A DNA stretch of 64,000 nt from Elusimicrobiales bacterium (GTDB lineage: Bacteria > Elusimicrobiota > Elusimicrobia > Elusimicrobiales > UBA9959). The stretch covers positions 89,256 to 153,255 of the forward strand of contig JAQTOU010000008.1 in assembly GCA_028713125.1 (NCBI GenBank). Direction: 5' to 3'. Below are positions 26,243-34,707 of this stretch, one piece after another (the first letter of the stretch is position 1; each line of letters starts with the position of its first letter). The position numbers and the translations under genes are program-made. The notes under the pieces are model-generated. The model did no database searches and was not told the origin of the DNA. It saw only the letters and a list, made by a program, of their open reading frames with translations.

Positions 26243-27535
26243 ATGACCAAACTTCTCGCGGCGGTTCTTTTTTTAGCGGTCCCGGCTTCCGCGGTTTCAG
26301 CCGAGCCCTTCAGCCCGAAATCCTATATAAAAACCGTCCTCGACGCCTCCCCGACCATGCGCCAGGCGGAGCAGACCTTCAAACAGGCGGAGTATTCCTA
26401 TAAGTCCGCGGTGCTCGACGCCGCCCTCCCCTCGTTCACTCTAAACCTGTCAGACACCTTTTATGACAACCTGGACAGGAACCTGCGCTTCAAACGGGAC
26501 GAGGTCTCCTCCAGCCTGTCGGCTTCCTGGAACCTGTACGATTCCGCCTCCAGCCCTTTGCACAAGCTGAAAGTCGCGAAGAAGGACTTCGAGTCCGCGC
26601 GCCTGGTCTTCCTGACCGTGAAGCAGAACGAGGCCGTGAAGGCGCTCGGCCGCTTCTACGCGCTGTATTCGGCGCAGCGCCGCATAGGCACCGCCAAGAT
26701 GAACCTGGCTTCCCGCGAGCGCCAGTACAAGGACACCAACGAGCAGTTCCAGTCCGGGACCAGGAGCCATATCGAGGTGACGCAGAGCGAGGGCGACAAG
26801 CTGGCCAGCGAGCTCTCCCTGGCGCAGGCGGAAACCGCCGAGCGCAAAGCCCTGATGGCTTTCAACGAGCTTATCAACGCCGAGCCCGAGGCCCAGCAGG
26901 CGGTGGAGATAAGCACGAAGTCGGCGGAGATCAAACTGCCGCTGCCGAAAGAGGACGTGGCGAAAGCGCTTGAAAATAACCTGGGTATGCGCCAGCAGCG
27001 GCTCTCGCTGGAAAAAACGAGGCTTTCCAACCGCTCCGGAGTCCTGTCCAAATATCCCCGCTTCCGGGTGGACGCCGCCTGGAGGAAATCCGCCCTGGGC
27101 CTGCTCGGAACCCCGGGCGGATCGGGCCCCGGCAACCCGGCCTACAGCCTCGGCGCGTCTTTAAACCTGCCTTTCGGCTTCCTCGGAGCGCAGAATTACC
27201 TGGAAGTGAAAAGCCTGGAAGCCGCGCTCAGCTCCGCGGAGCTCGAACTGGAAAATTCCGTGCGCGCGCTTAAAACCAGCGTGCTCTCGGCGCAGAAAGA
27301 TATCGAGCTGCAGGTGAAATCCCGCCAGCTGCTGGAGTTCCAGGTGAAGGCGCAGAGCGAGACCATAGACAATCTGCTTTCGGAATATTCCATGGGCGGC
27401 GCGTCTTTCCTGCAGCTGGACAGCTCGCAGACGAAGCTGCTTGATTCCAGCAACGGCCAGATCACGGCCGCGAACGACCTCGACCTGGCGCTGGCCAACT
27501 ACAAAGTGCTGCTCGGAGAGAAGATCTGGGAATAG
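26243..27535 (+). CDS. TolC-family outer membrane efflux protein
   Basis: 430 aa. Signal peptide MTKLLAAVLFLAVPASAVSA, then two long coiled-coil halves typical of the OEP family (LASRERQYKDTNEQFQSGTRSHIEVTQ is one helix hairpin; SEYSMGGASFLQLDSSQ its second-half counterpart). It forms the trimeric outer-membrane duct for the HlyD/MacB-like proteins encoded next. TATACT at 26209-26214 is a possible -10; no good ribosome site is visible upstream of the ATG. Confidence 0.9.
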   Translation: MTKLLAAVLFLAVPASAVSAEPFSPKSYIKTVLDASPTMRQAEQTFKQAEYSYKSAVLDAALPSFTLNLSDTFYDNLDRNLRFKRDEVSSSLSASWNLYDSASSPLHKLKVAKKDFESARLVFLTVKQNEAVKALGRFYALYSAQRRIGTAKMNLASRERQYKDTNEQFQSGTRSHIEVTQSEGDKLASELSLAQAETAERKALMAFNELINAEPEAQQAVEISTKSAEIKLPLPKEDVAKALENNLGMRQQRLSLEKTRLSNRSGVLSKYPRFRVDAAWRKSALGLLGTPGGSGPGNPAYSLGASLNLPFGFLGAQNYLEVKSLEAALSSAELELENSVRALKTSVLSAQKDIELQVKSRQLLEFQVKAQSETIDNLLSEYSMGGASFLQLDSSQTKLLDSSNGQITAANDLDLALANYKVLLGEKIWE

Positions 27536-27551
27536 CTCAGCCGGAGACCTT

Positions 27552-28478
27552 ATGAAAAAAATAGTTAAACCCGCTTTATGGCTTATAATACTGGCGCTAG
27601 TAAGCGCCCTCAGCTTCGCCGGCTATACGCGCTATAAAAAAATGCTCATCCGCGAAGACCTCTCGGATTTTATCAGGGAAGTCAGCAAAGGCGACCTCAA
27701 GCTGGATATGCAGGAATCCGGCGAGCTGGTCTCGCGCGACGCCGTGGACATCTTCCCTCCCAGCAAGGGCTTTATCGTGGAGATACTGAAGAAAGAAGGC
27801 CAGTACGTCGAGAAGAGCGAGAAGATAATGATGTTCAAGGGCGGCGAGCGCATCGACTCCAGCCAATACGTGCCGGTCCCGATAGTGGCGCCCCGCTCCG
27901 GGCTGCTCACCCGCTGCATCAGCAGCGGCTGGCGCGGCGGCAGCGAGGAGGAGGTCCGCGAGGGCAAGCGCGTCGACGGCTCCGGCTCCTGCGTGTCCCG
28001 CGTGGTGGATATGAACACCCTGGCGGTGAACCTCCAGATCAGCGAGATAGATATTTTCAAGCTCAAGCTGGGCATGCCGGTCTTCATCACCTTTACGTCC
28101 ATCCCGGGCGAGAAGTTCTCCGGAAAGATAGACGTGGTCGCCCCCATGGCCGAAAGCAAGTCCAATAACTGGGGCGGCACCGGCACCAAGGTTTTCCGCG
28201 TGGTGATAAACATCGACAAGCCCAGCCAGAAGATGCGCGTGGGCATGAGCGCCGTCGTCACCGCCAATATGCAGGCGAAGAAGAACGTGCTTAAGGCGCC
28301 GATAGAGACCCTTTTCCAGGAAGGCCTGAACCACTATGTCTACCGGCAGAAGTCAGGCTACGAGTACGAGAAACTGGAAGTCTTCCCCGGCCTCAGGTCG
28401 GAGGCCGAAGTCGAGCTGGCCGGCCCGGTCAAGCCCGGAGATAAACTTTTCACGGCGGCCCCGGAGAGCTTAAAGTGA
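27552..28478 (+). CDS. Periplasmic adaptor (HlyD/MacA-like membrane fusion protein)
   Basis: 308 aa with ATG at 27552 after CCGGAGACCTT. One N-terminal membrane segment (about 5-25), then a split barrel-sandwich domain: IFPPSKGFIVEILKKEGQYVEKSEKI and VPIVAPRSGLLT are the two lipoyl-like halves. A beta-barrel domain follows (VNLQISEIDIFKLKLGMPVFI). The hairpin between the lipoyl halves is very short, so the coiled-coil arm of MacA is largely missing, which would change how it meets TolC. Stop overlaps the ATPase start (GTGA). Confidence 0.85.
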   Translation: MKKIVKPALWLIILALVSALSFAGYTRYKKMLIREDLSDFIREVSKGDLKLDMQESGELVSRDAVDIFPPSKGFIVEILKKEGQYVEKSEKIMMFKGGERIDSSQYVPVPIVAPRSGLLTRCISSGWRGGSEEEVREGKRVDGSGSCVSRVVDMNTLAVNLQISEIDIFKLKLGMPVFITFTSIPGEKFSGKIDVVAPMAESKSNNWGGTGTKVFRVVINIDKPSQKMRVGMSAVVTANMQAKKNVLKAPIETLFQEGLNHYVYRQKSGYEYEKLEVFPGLRSEAEVELAGPVKPGDKLFTAAPESLK

Positions 28479-29140
28479 GCATAAAGTGTTCGGAACTTAC
28501 CAAGGTTTACGAAGGCGGGCACTCCGGATGGCCGGCGCTCCGCGGCATTTCATTCCATATTAAACCGGGAGAGTTCGTGGCCGTTACCGGCCCCTCCGGC
28601 TGCGGAAAATCCACGCTGCTCAACATCATAGGCCTGCTGGACGAGCCGAGCGGGGGGAAATACTCGCTTAACGGGCGGAATGTTTTCACCCTTTCCGACC
28701 TGGAGCGCTCCGACACCCGCCGGGACGAGATAGGCTTTATTTTCCAGTCCTTCCACCTTCTGAACAGGCTTTCTTCCGTGGAGAACGTCGCCCTGCCGCT
28801 CATGTACGCCGGGGCGGGCCGCGCGGAGATGCACGAGCGCGCGCATGCCCTCCTGCGCAGGGTGGGGCTGCACGGCAAGGAAAAGAAGATCCCGCTTGAG
28901 CTGTCCGGAGGCGAGCGGCAGCGCGTGGCCATAGCCCGGGCGCTGGCCAATTCCCCCAAGCTTATCCTCGCCGACGAGCCTACCGGCAATCTGGATTCCG
29001 CCTCTAGCAAAGAGATCATGCAGATGCTCACGGACCTCAACGCCGAAGGCATAACCGTGATCATGGTGACGCACGACAAAGAACTGGCCGCCAGGGCCGG
29101 GCGCAACCTCCGTATGCGCGACGGGAGGCTGGAACCGTGA
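28475..29140 (+). CDS. MacB/LolD-type ABC transporter ATPase
   Basis: 221 aa, starts with GTG. Walker A GPSGCGKST, Q-loop FIFQSFH, signature LSGGERQR, Walker B LILADEPTGNLD and the switch His in VTHDKE. This is the Type VII (mechanotransmission) ABC class that powers MacB, LolCDE and FtsEX. It overlaps both neighbours by GTGA, giving translational coupling with the permease. Confidence 0.93.
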   Translation: MSIKCSELTKVYEGGHSGWPALRGISFHIKPGEFVAVTGPSGCGKSTLLNIIGLLDEPSGGKYSLNGRNVFTLSDLERSDTRRDEIGFIFQSFHLLNRLSSVENVALPLMYAGAGRAEMHERAHALLRRVGLHGKEKKIPLELSGGERQRVAIARALANSPKLILADEPTGNLDSASSKEIMQMLTDLNAEGITVIMVTHDKELAARAGRNLRMRDGRLEP

Positions 29141-30429
29141 GAGCCCTGCTTAACGCCGTCAAAACGGGTTTTACCGAGATCTGGGCGCATAAGACGCGCT
29201 CGGTGCTCAGCTTCCTCGCCATCGCGGCCGGGTCGGTCGTCTTCATCGACGCCTTCTCGGCCATCTTCGCCACCTACGCCCACCTGGAGAGGCAGAAGCA
29301 GGTTTCCGGGATGGCCAGGATGAAGATCTCCCAGAACTACAGCCAGACCTACTCCTCTCCCGACGACTACGTCCCGCCGCCCGTTTTCCGGTACGAGGAC
29401 GTGCTGAGGCTGCGCGAGAAGATGCCGGAGCTTTACATGGTCTCCCCCGAGGGCCGCGACTGGCGGAACGTCCTGGTCTACGGCGAGCAGCGCATGACCA
29501 CCAGCCTCATGGGCGTGACCCCGGAGTGGGTCAAGAGGGATTTTATTTATACGCTGAAGGGCCGCTTCCTGGACTGGCACGACGTGGAGAACAAGCTCAG
29601 GGTGTGCGTGCTGGTCAAAAAGGCCGCCCCTCCTCCCGGCAACAGCTTCAATAAGAGCATGATGAAGAAATATAATTTCACCGGCGGCTTCGACATGCTG
29701 GTCGCCCATAACGATATGGTCGGCAAGACGGTCAATATCGACGGCTTCACTTTCACCGTGATCGGCGTCCTCGAGGAGCTCCCGTATTCGAAGCGCCCGG
29801 ACACTATCATGGGCCGCGGCCAGGAGTATAAAGTCCTGGCGCCGGTCACGACGCTGGTCCATTATAATTTCATCGGCCAGCAGTCGCTGGACATAAACAT
29901 CGACACCGGCAGCGAGCAGAATTTTGACGAGTCGATGCGGAAGATAAATAATTTCCTCAAGATCCGCTTCGGCGACGGGGACTTTTTCATCGTCGAGAAC
30001 CAGCTCGAGGTCATCCGCGAGAGGATCGCCGCGAGCATAAAGGGCGCCTTGGTCACGATCTCCCTGGGGATGCTGGCCTTTATCGCCGGCGGGATAGGCA
30101 TAATGAACGTCACGCTGGCCACGGTCTTCGCGCGCACCAGGGAGATAGGGATACGCCGGGCCATAGGCGCGAGCCGCCGGGATATAATGCTTCAGTTCAT
30201 CGTGGAGGCCGTGATGCTCGGCCTGATAGGCGGCGTGCTGGGCTCCGCGCTCGGCTACCTGTGGGGGGTTCCTATAAAAGTGATCCTGGGGATGGGCGGC
30301 AGCCCTATAAAACCCTGGATGCCCCTGGTCTCAGTGCTGATCGCGGCCTTCACCGCTTTCGCTTTCGCTATCTACCCCGCCTGGGTCGCCGCGGGTCTCA
30401 AGCCGGCGGACGCGCTGCGCGCGGAGTAA
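29137..30429 (+). CDS. MacB-type ABC permease
   Basis: 430 aa, GTG start. One membrane helix near residues 20-42, a large periplasmic domain (about 45-290, MacB_PCD type), then three C-terminal helices (FtsX domain) with the signature ARTREIGIRRAIGASRRDIMLQF that couples to the ATPase. With the TolC-like protein and the adaptor it forms a tripartite efflux system for a peptide, glycolipid or lipoprotein-like substrate. The substrate cannot be read from sequence. Confidence 0.92.
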   Translation: MRALLNAVKTGFTEIWAHKTRSVLSFLAIAAGSVVFIDAFSAIFATYAHLERQKQVSGMARMKISQNYSQTYSSPDDYVPPPVFRYEDVLRLREKMPELYMVSPEGRDWRNVLVYGEQRMTTSLMGVTPEWVKRDFIYTLKGRFLDWHDVENKLRVCVLVKKAAPPPGNSFNKSMMKKYNFTGGFDMLVAHNDMVGKTVNIDGFTFTVIGVLEELPYSKRPDTIMGRGQEYKVLAPVTTLVHYNFIGQQSLDINIDTGSEQNFDESMRKINNFLKIRFGDGDFFIVENQLEVIRERIAASIKGALVTISLGMLAFIAGGIGIMNVTLATVFARTREIGIRRAIGASRRDIMLQFIVEAVMLGLIGGVLGSALGYLWGVPIKVILGMGGSPIKPWMPLVSVLIAAFTAFAFAIYPAWVAAGLKPADALRAE

Positions 30430-30445
30430 GCCGCCAGTTTTTTTG

Positions 30446-30454
30446 TATTATAAA
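30446..30454 (+). promoter_or_regulatory. Candidate promoter of the 30508 gene
   Basis: TATTAT/TATAAA overlap within TTTTTGTATTATAAA; the 13 bases TTTTTGTATTATA are identical to those upstream of the glycosyltransferase gene at 23654. Here a leader of roughly 47 bases with CCTCGA/TCGAGG arms and a GAGGGGG ribosome site follows. Confidence 0.4.
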
Positions 30455-30507
30455 CGCAGAGAGGGGCCTCGAGCGGGGTCCCGGCAGTTCCGGTTCGAGG
30501 GGGACAT

Positions 30508-31155
30508 ATGGCAAAAGTAGAGATCCAATCGAGGCTTATCGTCGCGCTTAAGGCTTTTACCGGCCCGCTGCCGTCCTCTTACGCGAGCGAGACCGAGTTT
30601 TTCCTGGTTTCACTCCAGGACGTAGAGGAATATCTGGCCGATCTGCAGAACGAGACTTTAAGGGTGGCCCGGGAGGGTTTTATCCGGAAGCTCGACGCCG
30701 GAAAGGTCACGCCGAAGGACATAGAGGCTTTCGAGGCGGCCCTGTCCAAGATCGTTTCGCCCTCCGATCTCAGGACGGTCAGGGCGGGCCTGGCCGGCAG
30801 CAAAGAATTGATCAAGGATAGACTTTCCAGGCTGCGCCCCGTATCTCTGGTCAATGAATGGAAAAAAAGCGCCGGCAGGGACCCCGACGCGGAAAAGCAG
30901 ATAGACGCGGCTTACAGCCGGATGCAGTTCCCGGTGCTGCTCAGGACCGTGGAGGCCGACCCGACCGACGCGGCGGCCAATGCGGCGCTGGCGAAAGCCA
31001 GGACTAAGCTTTCCGAATACTGTTCCACTTACTGCATCCCGAACAATGCCGCGGCCACTTTCAAGCCGATCTCGCTCTCCTGCGTGGACGCGGCCCTCTC
31101 GGCCGCCCACAGCCTTTACAAAAACATAAGGAAAGCGCTCGGGCGCGGCATGTAG
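30508..31155 (+). CDS. Hypothetical helical protein
   Basis: 215 aa, no signal peptide, no membrane segment. Mostly alpha-helical and charged by composition, with three cysteines in residues 170-190 (EYCSTYCIP and SLSCVD). I recognise no family. GAGGGGG is seven bases before ATG. It lies 78 bp after the MacB-like permease with its own promoter-like sequence, so linkage to efflux is uncertain, and it converges on the barrel gene. Confidence 0.65.
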   Translation: MAKVEIQSRLIVALKAFTGPLPSSYASETEFFLVSLQDVEEYLADLQNETLRVAREGFIRKLDAGKVTPKDIEAFEAALSKIVSPSDLRTVRAGLAGSKELIKDRLSRLRPVSLVNEWKKSAGRDPDAEKQIDAAYSRMQFPVLLRTVEADPTDAAANAALAKARTKLSEYCSTYCIPNNAAATFKPISLSCVDAALSAAHSLYKNIRKALGRGM

Positions 31156-31229
31156 AGCGGCCGAAACCCGGCGCCGCAATGGCCCGGGCCGAATGTCTTT
31201 ATCTCTTCGGAGAAGTGACTTGAATTATC

Positions 31230-32858
31230 TTACCGCCTGTACGACAGCCCGCAGCTTAAGCTGTAGCTGCGGGTCGCTCCGCTCCATACTTTGGACAGTG
31301 AAGTATCCAGCTGCCACACCTTGCTCGGACGCCAGTCCAGGCGCAGGCTGGCGTCGCCCAGCTTCAGGTTCCTGCGGGAGGAAGTGCTCCTGTCGTAATG
31401 GAAGCCTGCGCCGGCATCCACGATGAATTTCCCTTCCAGCAGCGGCAGCGTGAGCCCGGCGGCGCTGCCGTAGTCGTCACCATGCAGCCCGGCGACATTA
31501 TAGACCGTCAGGTAAGTGTTGCCCTCAGGCAGCCAGGGGAGGCCCTGGCGCCAGAGCGTCGCCCGCCAGAGCCCCGGCTGCATTTTCCCCTGGGTATCGG
31601 TCCATGAGATCTCCTCGTCCAGCCCGAGGCCCCAAGGGAGGGTCTGCCCGCTACCGACCCACCAGCGCCAGTAACCGTTGTCTATATTGACCAGGGAATC
31701 CCCGCCTATAAATGCGCGCTCGGCGGCCGTATCTATAGGTTCATAATGGTTGACGCCGCCGCGCAGCGTCAGCCATTTCTTCAAGGTGGAGTTCGCCGAC
31801 AGGTCCATGCGGGTCAGGCGGGCGCCCTCGTTGAACTTCGCCGCGTCGTCGTTAACGTCCACCTGCACCGTCTGGTAGACGCTCAGGAGCGGCCCGAGGT
31901 CGAAATTGTGGTCGAAGAGCGCCGCCAGCTCGTCGGACTTTCCCAGCCAGGTGGTGTGCATGAGCCCGAGCGTGGCGGCGTAGGAGCCCTTGCCCGGCGT
32001 GCCTTTCGCGGCCGAGGCGTAAACCGCGCCAAGCAGCTCATGCGATGAAAAGCCCTGCAGCCGGCGCTCCGGCCGCGCTCCCGCCACTGCCCCGACGTTC
32101 AGCCAGCCGGCCCGGGCTTCGGCGGCCGCGCCGTCCACGGTCCCCAGCCCCGGCAATTCTTTCGGAAAGAAGCGCCCGGCCGTTAAAAAACCATTCTCTC
32201 CGAGCGGGCGCGAGAAGGCAAGGCGGCGGGCGCGGGGCTGGAAGTTCCGGAAATTACTGGAGGCGGAGGTGCGGTTGCCGTCGAGATAGCTCCCGTTGCC
32301 GGACCATTGGAAGGACCAGGGGCCGCCGCCGATGCGGTCCACCGCGCCGTCCGTGTCCGCCCGCGTTATGCGCTGGTTATAGTTCCCCGGAGTTACCGTC
32401 TGGTAGAACTCCCTGGCCTGTATGCGTCCGCGCGTCCGGGAAGAGACTTTGCGCGCCGGCTTTTTTATCTCCGGGAGCGCCTCCGCCACAGGAGTGAGGA
32501 GCGGGACCAGGTCTTCGCCTCCCAGCCCGGCGCCCGCGCCGGTTCCGGCGGAAGGATGATCTGCGGTCGTGAAATACGCTATGTCTCCGGCCTGCGGCGC
32601 GAAATCCCTGGCGCTGTCCAGCGCGCGGAGGAAAACGTTCTCCTGCTCCACCCGCACTACTTCCACCGAAGCTATGCGTACCCCGTTGCGGTTCAGGATG
32701 CCTATGTCCCCCGGCTTCAGCTCGTGGAAGACGTCCATGTCCACGCTGACGGCCGAGCCCGGGATCCCGAGTATATGGCCCTGGATGCTCTCATTCGCCG
32801 CCCGGGCGGGAAGGTACAGGCCGGCGAGGAGAATGAACGTAAGGGAAAGCAGTTTCAT
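31230..32858 (-). CDS. Predicted outer-membrane beta-barrel protein of the cytochrome locus
   Basis: 542 aa from ATG at 32858, which overlaps the cytochrome stop codon (TAATG); an in-frame ATG three codons earlier is possible. Signal peptide to about ARA/A at residue 20. Residues 25-95 look like a small beta domain (KPGDIGILNRNG, QAGDIAYF). A Pro/Lys linker follows, then about 380 residues of alternating hydrophobic/polar strands rich in Trp, Tyr, Gly and Asn, ending in LSCGLSYRR. This is how an outer-membrane porin looks, though no family is recognised and the last residue is not aromatic. By position it is the likely sheath for the multiheme cytochrome. Confidence 0.7.
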   Translation of the reverse strand: MKLLSLTFILLAGLYLPARAANESIQGHILGIPGSAVSVDMDVFHELKPGDIGILNRNGVRIASVEVVRVEQENVFLRALDSARDFAPQAGDIAYFTTADHPSAGTGAGAGLGGEDLVPLLTPVAEALPEIKKPARKVSSRTRGRIQAREFYQTVTPGNYNQRITRADTDGAVDRIGGGPWSFQWSGNGSYLDGNRTSASSNFRNFQPRARRLAFSRPLGENGFLTAGRFFPKELPGLGTVDGAAAEARAGWLNVGAVAGARPERRLQGFSSHELLGAVYASAAKGTPGKGSYAATLGLMHTTWLGKSDELAALFDHNFDLGPLLSVYQTVQVDVNDDAAKFNEGARLTRMDLSANSTLKKWLTLRGGVNHYEPIDTAAERAFIGGDSLVNIDNGYWRWWVGSGQTLPWGLGLDEEISWTDTQGKMQPGLWRATLWRQGLPWLPEGNTYLTVYNVAGLHGDDYGSAAGLTLPLLEGKFIVDAGAGFHYDRSTSSRRNLKLGDASLRLDWRPSKVWQLDTSLSKVWSGATRSYSLSCGLSYRR

Positions 32859-34603
32859 TAGTCGCATGAGGAGTAGTTCTTATGGCAGGCGGTGCAGCTC
32901 GCCGCGGGGTAGCCGGCCGGATGGCACTGTACGCACCGCGCGTTTTTGTGAGCCTTGTGGGTAACGTCATCGTAGCAGTTCCCATGGTTGTAGGATGTTG
33001 GCTGCCAGGGGGAGCCGCTATTCGTATGGCACTGGCTGCAGGCGTTCTCGATAATACCTTGCGTCAGATGGTTCACCGGAGAGGCCGCCGCGGTGAAATC
33101 GGCGTGATGGCAGGAAACGCAGTTTGTCATAGAGCCTGAGTGGACGAAAGTAGCCCCGAGCCAGGTGGCCTGATTGTGGCATTGCGCGCAGGTCTGCGGA
33201 TAGCTCTTTGCGGCGTGGTTGGGCGCCGCCTGGTAGTTGGACAGGTGGCAGGAGACGCAGTCGGTCATGGAGGGCGCGTGGACGAAGACGGCCCCGAGCC
33301 AGGTGTTCTGGCTGTGGCACTGGGTGCAGGTCTGGGAATAGCTCTTTGCGACGTGGTTCGGCGCGGCCTGGTAGTTAGTCAGGTGGCAGGAGACGCAGTC
33401 GGTCATGGACGGCGCATGCACGAAAATGGCCCCGAGCCAGGTGTTCTGGCTGTGGCACTGGGTGCAGGTCTGGGAGTAGCTCTTTGCGACGTGGTTCGGC
33501 GCGGCCTGGTAGTTAGTCAGGTGGCAGGAAGAGCAGCTCGTCATTGACGGTGAATGCACGAAAGCGGCGCCGAGCCAGCTGTTCTGGTTATGGCACTGGG
33601 CGCAGGTCTGGGCGTAGCTCTTGGCCACGTGATTGGGCGCCGTCTGATAGTTAGCCAGGTGGCAGGAAACGCAATTAGTAGCGCCGGGAGAGTGTTTGAA
33701 CCCAGCTCCCGCCCAGGCGGTGGTCTTATGGCAGGTAGTGCAGTCCCGCGTATAGCTGGGGCCGGTGTGTCCCGGGGCCGAAGCGAACTCGCTTTGATGG
33801 CACAAATAGCATTCTTTGGAGGCTCCCTGGAAATCTCCCGAGGCGGCATTAAGGTGGCACTGCTCGCAGCGCAGGATCGCGTGCCTGCCGGTAAGGGGGA
33901 AGCGGGTGCGGGCGTGGTCGGCTATCTGGGTTCCCTGGCTGGTCCGCCTTTCCCAGGTGTTCTGGTTATGGCAGCGCTTGCAGTCTCGCCCGAGGGAGCT
34001 CCTGTGCGGGTCTACGTGGCAGCCGGCGCAGCCGCGCGCGGAGTAAGTCTTGGCCGGGCCGCGGTCGTTGTGGCAGCGCAGGCAGGCCGCTTCGGAATGA
34101 GCGCCTTCCAGCGCGTAGCCGGTCTTCTTTAGGTGATCGAACTTGAAATCGGAGCGAATGACGTCCCAGCGGCTGGGCAGATGGCAGAGGGAGCAGTCGC
34201 GGGGAAAAGTTTTATGCGGAACCAGCGGGCCCCACTCCTGTTCCCAGCGGAGCTGCCCCGGAAGCCCTGCCGCCGCGGAGGTCGACAGCGCTTCTGCAGG
34301 CGCGGTCGCGGAGGGGGGCGCCGATACCTCCGAGGGATCCGGGGTTGAAGTTGCGGCCGGAGCCGCGGCCGGCGTAACTGCCGGCCTGGTCACGGCTTTC
34401 CTGGCCGGATTTTTTCTCTTGGCCGGAGAGGTCCGGTTCGTCTCCACGGGCGAAGCAGCGTAAGCGGCCGGCGCAAATCCCAGCGCTATAGCTATAAGGA
34501 ATAAAAGGGGGAGGCGGGATGACCGGCTCCATAAAGCGAGCCTGGCGCCGGGCGGGAGGGTATTAGCTGAATTTACACCGGGGAAGCCTTTAGGTTCTGT
34601 CAT
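32858..34603 (-). CDS. Exported multiheme c-type cytochrome, 19 CXXCH motifs
   Basis: 581 aa from ATG at 34603. I chose this start because MTEPKG begins a chain with a clear signal sequence (LPLLFLIAIALGFAPAAYA) and a -10 box lies six bases upstream; the reading frame is open for 30 codons further without support. After a Pro/Ala/Thr linker there are 19 CXXCH heme-binding motifs, with many extra His residues for axial ligation. The middle contains four 46-residue repeats, two hemes each. The protein should be a long heme wire in the periplasm or spanning the outer membrane. The barrel gene overlaps its stop codon. Confidence 0.88.
   Translation of the reverse strand: MTEPKGFPGVNSANTLPPGARLALWSRSSRLPLLFLIAIALGFAPAAYAASPVETNRTSPAKRKNPARKAVTRPAVTPAAAPAATSTPDPSEVSAPPSATAPAEALSTSAAAGLPGQLRWEQEWGPLVPHKTFPRDCSLCHLPSRWDVIRSDFKFDHLKKTGYALEGAHSEAACLRCHNDRGPAKTYSARGCAGCHVDPHRSSLGRDCKRCHNQNTWERRTSQGTQIADHARTRFPLTGRHAILRCEQCHLNAASGDFQGASKECYLCHQSEFASAPGHTGPSYTRDCTTCHKTTAWAGAGFKHSPGATNCVSCHLANYQTAPNHVAKSYAQTCAQCHNQNSWLGAAFVHSPSMTSCSSCHLTNYQAAPNHVAKSYSQTCTQCHSQNTWLGAIFVHAPSMTDCVSCHLTNYQAAPNHVAKSYSQTCTQCHSQNTWLGAVFVHAPSMTDCVSCHLSNYQAAPNHAAKSYPQTCAQCHNQATWLGATFVHSGSMTNCVSCHHADFTAAASPVNHLTQGIIENACSQCHTNSGSPWQPTSYNHGNCYDDVTHKAHKNARCVQCHPAGYPAASCTACHKNYSSCD
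33122..33673 (-). repeat. Four tandem 138-bp heme-module repeats
   Basis: In-frame copies start (minus strand) at 33673, 33535, 33397 and 33259, each exactly 138 bp and encoding two CXXCH. Consensus pieces are SCHLTNYQAAPNHVAKSY, then QTCTQCHSQNTWLGA and FVHAPSMTD. Copies two and three are nearly identical, which points to recent duplication; copies one and four have diverged. Confidence 0.92.
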
Positions 34604-34609
34604 AGCTAA

Positions 34610-34615
34610 TTTATA
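34610..34615 (-). promoter_or_regulatory. Extended -10 for a leaderless cytochrome mRNA
   Basis: TGGTATAAA on the minus strand, six bases before ATG 34603. The predicted start site is the A of ATG and no Shine-Dalgarno sequence is present. It would let the 19-heme cytochrome and barrel be made apart from the upstream genes. Confidence 0.5.
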
Positions 34616-34707
34616 CCACAGCTGAATCAAGCCCAATTCATTAAATCCGCAAATAATAATCAAATCCCGGAGCTCCTGCAAAGACCCCGGCAAGTTTAGA
34701 GCGGAGT

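Noticed and set aside
33122..33673. Possible CRISPR array
   Set aside because: The repeats are 138 bp long, directly adjacent without spacers, and in frame with a cytochrome gene.
34604..34693. N-terminal extension of the 19-heme cytochrome to 34693
   Set aside because: The extra 30 residues would bury the signal peptide far from the N-terminus, and the -10 box overlaps this stretch.
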